DNA of 64,000 nucleotides from assembly GCF_900232825.1 (NCBI RefSeq), contig NZ_OCTP01000010.1:186001-250000 (forward strand), written 5' to 3'. Source of the DNA: Anaerococcus sp. Marseille-P3625 (GTDB lineage Bacteria; Bacillota; Clostridia; Tissierellales; Peptoniphilaceae). The notes below the pieces were generated by a model. The model was not told the origin of the DNA and made no database searches. It saw nothing but the letters and a program-made list of their open reading frames with translations. The translations under genes were made by a program, and so were the position numbers. Below, one piece after another: positions 62,029 to 64,000 of the stretch. Each line of letters opens with the position of its first letter. Position 1 is the stretch's first letter.

Positions 62029-63343
62029 AATTAATCCCAAGCAAGCACAAAATATAATAAAATCTTTGGAAGGTGGAGTAGTACCAGAAATTGGAGTAGA
62101 GCATCTTTTGGTTGGCAGAAACAAAGAAGTTAGTGAAGTTATAAATATTTTAGATACAATTGCTGATGGCGGTTCTGATATAAGATTTTGGGTTGGAGAT
62201 TTTGGATCTGGCAAAAGTTTTATGCTAAGCACTATAGAAAATTTGGCATTACAAAAAGATTTTGTCGTTTCTACTTTAGATTTGAATCCTTCAAGAAGAT
62301 TTTATGCTACAGATAGAAAAGCGGTTGCCTTATATAGTGAAATAATTGATAATATCAAAACAAAAGCAATAAAAAACGGCAATGTTCTTGATGCTATTAT
62401 AGAAACATGGATAAATCAACTTTCTCAAAATCTTTCTGCATCAAAAAATATCGAAATTGAACAAGTTTTAGCTGGAAAATATCAAGATGAAATCAAAAAT
62501 CAAATATATGAAACTCTTGCAAAATTTAAGGCTGTCGGTCTATCTTATGAATTTGGACAAGCTTTAGTTAAATATTACGAGGGTTTTATTAGCGATAACA
62601 GAATCCTAAGAACCAACGCCATAAGATGGCTAAGAGGAGATATAAGCACAAAAACTGAGTCCAAAAAATTTCTTGGAATCAATCAAATAATTACAGACGA
62701 TAATTATTTTCAGGCAGTAAAAAATATGAGTGAATTATTTCTTGAAATCGGATACAAGGGTTTCGTAATTAATTTTGACGAGGCGGTAAATCTCTACAAA
62801 TTACCATATTCTGTAACCAGAGAAAGAAATTATGAGAGAGTTTTAAACATTTATAATGAAACTAAATCCAATCAAGCTAGGGGCTTATTTGTAAATTTTG
62901 GAGCGACTAGAAAAACAGTTTTCGATACAAATAGGGGAATGGCTTCTTATGGAGCCTTAAAAGGTAGACTTGGAGATGAAGATAGCTTAGATAATAAGCT
63001 CATTAATACCAACAAAACAGTTTTGCCTTTAAAACCTTTGACCAATGAGGAAATTTATACTTTGCTTGAAAATTTACTAAATGTATATAATGTAAATTAC
63101 AAAGAAATGATAGAAATTAGCCATGAAGAGATAATAATGTATATGCAAGGACAGCTAAATAGGCCGGGTGCTGATGAATTTTTAACGCCAAGAGCTGTAA
63201 TAAAAGATTTTATAGAAATTCTTGATCTAAAAAGACAAAATCCTGATGAAGATATTAAGGATATTATCAATATGAAATTTAAAAATCTGACAAGTGTAAA
63301 CAAGGATCCAGATAATTTGGATGATGATATAGAGATAATATGA
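62018..63343 (+). CDS. P-loop ATPase, BrxD/DUF2791-type, Shango SngB-like
   Basis: 441 residues from GTG 62018, with AAGGAG at 62006-62011 inside the previous gene. Walker A GDFGSGKS (residues about 59-66), Walker B GFVINFDEAVN (about 246-256), sensor-like FVNFGATRKT and a C-terminal winged part (RPGADEFLTPRAVIKDFIEIL). KSLEGGVVPEIGVEHLLVGR at the start is the typical N-terminus of BrxD/DUF2791-type ATPases in BREX and Shango systems. The stop overlaps the helicase start (ATGA). Confidence 0.87.
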   Translation: MEIKINPKQAQNIIKSLEGGVVPEIGVEHLLVGRNKEVSEVINILDTIADGGSDIRFWVGDFGSGKSFMLSTIENLALQKDFVVSTLDLNPSRRFYATDRKAVALYSEIIDNIKTKAIKNGNVLDAIIETWINQLSQNLSASKNIEIEQVLAGKYQDEIKNQIYETLAKFKAVGLSYEFGQALVKYYEGFISDNRILRTNAIRWLRGDISTKTESKKFLGINQIITDDNYFQAVKNMSELFLEIGYKGFVINFDEAVNLYKLPYSVTRERNYERVLNIYNETKSNQARGLFVNFGATRKTVFDTNRGMASYGALKGRLGDEDSLDNKLINTNKTVLPLKPLTNEEIYTLLENLLNVYNVNYKEMIEISHEEIIMYMQGQLNRPGADEFLTPRAVIKDFIEILDLKRQNPDEDIKDIINMKFKNLTSVNKDPDNLDDDIEII

Positions 63344-64000
63344 CAGATTCTTATAGCTTATTAAATAGAGATTTAAGATTTTATATACACGAAAAAGGCT
63401 GGCCATCTCTAACAAAAATTCAAAATGCCTCAATAAAAGCTTTTTATACAACAAATAACAACTTAATCTTATCTGCTCCAACAGCTTCTGGAAAAACTGA
63501 AGCTTGTTTTTTGCCTGCCATAAGCAAGGTTAGCACTTGGGATAAGGGAATAAAAATTTTATATGTTTCGCCTTTAATCGCCCTAATTAATGATCAATTC
63601 AAAAGAATTAGCGATATGTGTTTGGATATGGATATTCCAATAACATCCTGGCACGGAGAAGCAAGTCAAAGCAAAAAAGAAAAAATAATTGAAAATCCGA
63701 GAGGAATTGTCCTAATAACACCAGAATCCATAGAAGCAATGCTTGTCAACAAATCTGAGCTTGCAAAAACATTTTTTTTGGATGTTGAATATATAATCGT
63801 CGATGAAATCCATAGCTTTTTGTTTGGAAATAGGGGTTTGCAATTAAAATCTCTCCTTGAACGAATTTTAAGATATACATACAATATTCCAAGAATGATT
63901 GGCTTATCAGCGACAATTGGCGAAGATAATTATGATTTAGCCAAAGAATTTTTTAACAATGGCCTAGACACAAATATTTTAGTAGACAAAAGCAGAAACG
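63340..64000 (+). CDS. Lhr-like DEAD/DEAH helicase, Shango SngC-like (3' end outside window)
   Basis: The frame opens at ATG 63340, overlapping the ATPase stop, and is open to the window end (220 codons). SAPTASGKTEACFLP (Walker A), YVSPLIALINDQ (motif Ia), TSWHGEASQSKK, LITPESIEAML (Ib), YIIVDEIHSF (DEIH motif II) and MIGLSATIGE (motif III) are in order for a superfamily 2 Lhr/Ski2-like helicase. Full members are about 700-1000 residues or more. It completes the TerB-ATPase-helicase trio. Confidence 0.87.
   Translation, partial: MTDSYSLLNRDLRFYIHEKGWPSLTKIQNASIKAFYTTNNNLILSAPTASGKTEACFLPAISKVSTWDKGIKILYVSPLIALINDQFKRISDMCLDMDIPITSWHGEASQSKKEKIIENPRGIVLITPESIEAMLVNKSELAKTFFLDVEYIIVDEIHSFLFGNRGLQLKSLLERILRYTYNIPRMIGLSATIGEDNYDLAKEFFNNGLDTNILVDKSRN

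Noticed and set aside
1-64000. CRISPR array, tRNA or rRNA genes
   Set aside because: No regularly spaced repeats, cloverleaf-like sequences or conserved rRNA stretches were noticed by eye; this is not a covariance-model search.
1-64000. Complete insertion sequence or transposase
   Set aside because: No transposase or integrase frame is present in the window; only prophage and cassette relics and one inverted repeat at 7508-7564 were found.

Overview
The window is a low-G+C stretch of a Gram-positive anaerobe. Gene families point to the Peptoniphilaceae/Tissierellia (an Anaerococcus- or Peptoniphilus-like organism): arginine deiminase fermentation, Hcp, pyruvate phosphate dikinase with its regulatory kinase, a T-box-controlled valS, AGGAGG-type ribosome binding sites and strong TTGACA/TATAAT promoters. 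The taxon is an inference from content, not from a marker gene.

Layout. (1) 1-2.8 kb: end of a manganese/iron/zinc ABC operon (ATPase, two permeases, DtxR/MntR-type regulator). (2) 2.8-7.6 kb: a graveyard of prophage pieces (helicase, HNH, terminase, portal) and defence pieces (truncated AbiEi), with an intact AbrB/RelE-type toxin-antitoxin pair, a small CxxC protein and a broken AraC regulator. (3) 7.6-12.1 kb: two-component system divergent from a lantibiotic/bacitracin-type immunity ABC transporter. (4) 12.2-24.8 kb: relics of Fic, MATE and ECF-ATPase genes around an AraC regulator, a YbtPQ/IrtAB-like ABC half-transporter pair and a following gene group (membrane protein, methyltransferase, aminothiazoline-carboxylate-hydrolase-like protein, alpha/beta hydrolase, broken isoprenylcysteine-methyltransferase-like gene, GNAT, metallo-beta-lactamase fold, second hydrolase). 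Two near-perfect Fur boxes lie on the promoters of the ABC pair and of the following group, so the block looks like an iron-starvation unit and possibly a xenosiderophore uptake and breakdown module. (5) 25-34 kb: accessory genes, many broken by one stop or frameshift (DUF262/DUF1524 restriction-like gene, 5-formyl-THF cyclo-ligase, TrhA/hemolysin III, DUF2812), plus intact DUF488, cupin, methyltransferase, PadR and an unknown 394-aa protein. (6) 34-46.9 kb: SDR dehydrogenase, double-HTH AraC regulator, hcp, a Crp/Fnr regulator, the arginine deiminase operon arcABC plus transporter, and small housekeeping enzymes. (7) 46.9-59.9 kb: housekeeping genes (radical SAM, DegV, DUF1576, ppdK and its regulator, T-box and valS, cold-shock protein, hydrolase, pcp, lipoprotein). 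(8) 60.2-64 kb: a three-gene TerB-domain / ATPase / Lhr-like helicase operon matching the Shango anti-phage system; the helicase runs off the right edge.

The most interesting points are the Fur-controlled AraC/ABC/thiazoline-hydrolase block, the Shango-like operon, the Crp/Fnr-type palindrome placed exactly at -41.5 of hcp, the long PadR-type operator at 32.5 kb, and a 138-bp degenerate repeat shared by 6.1 and 25.1 kb.
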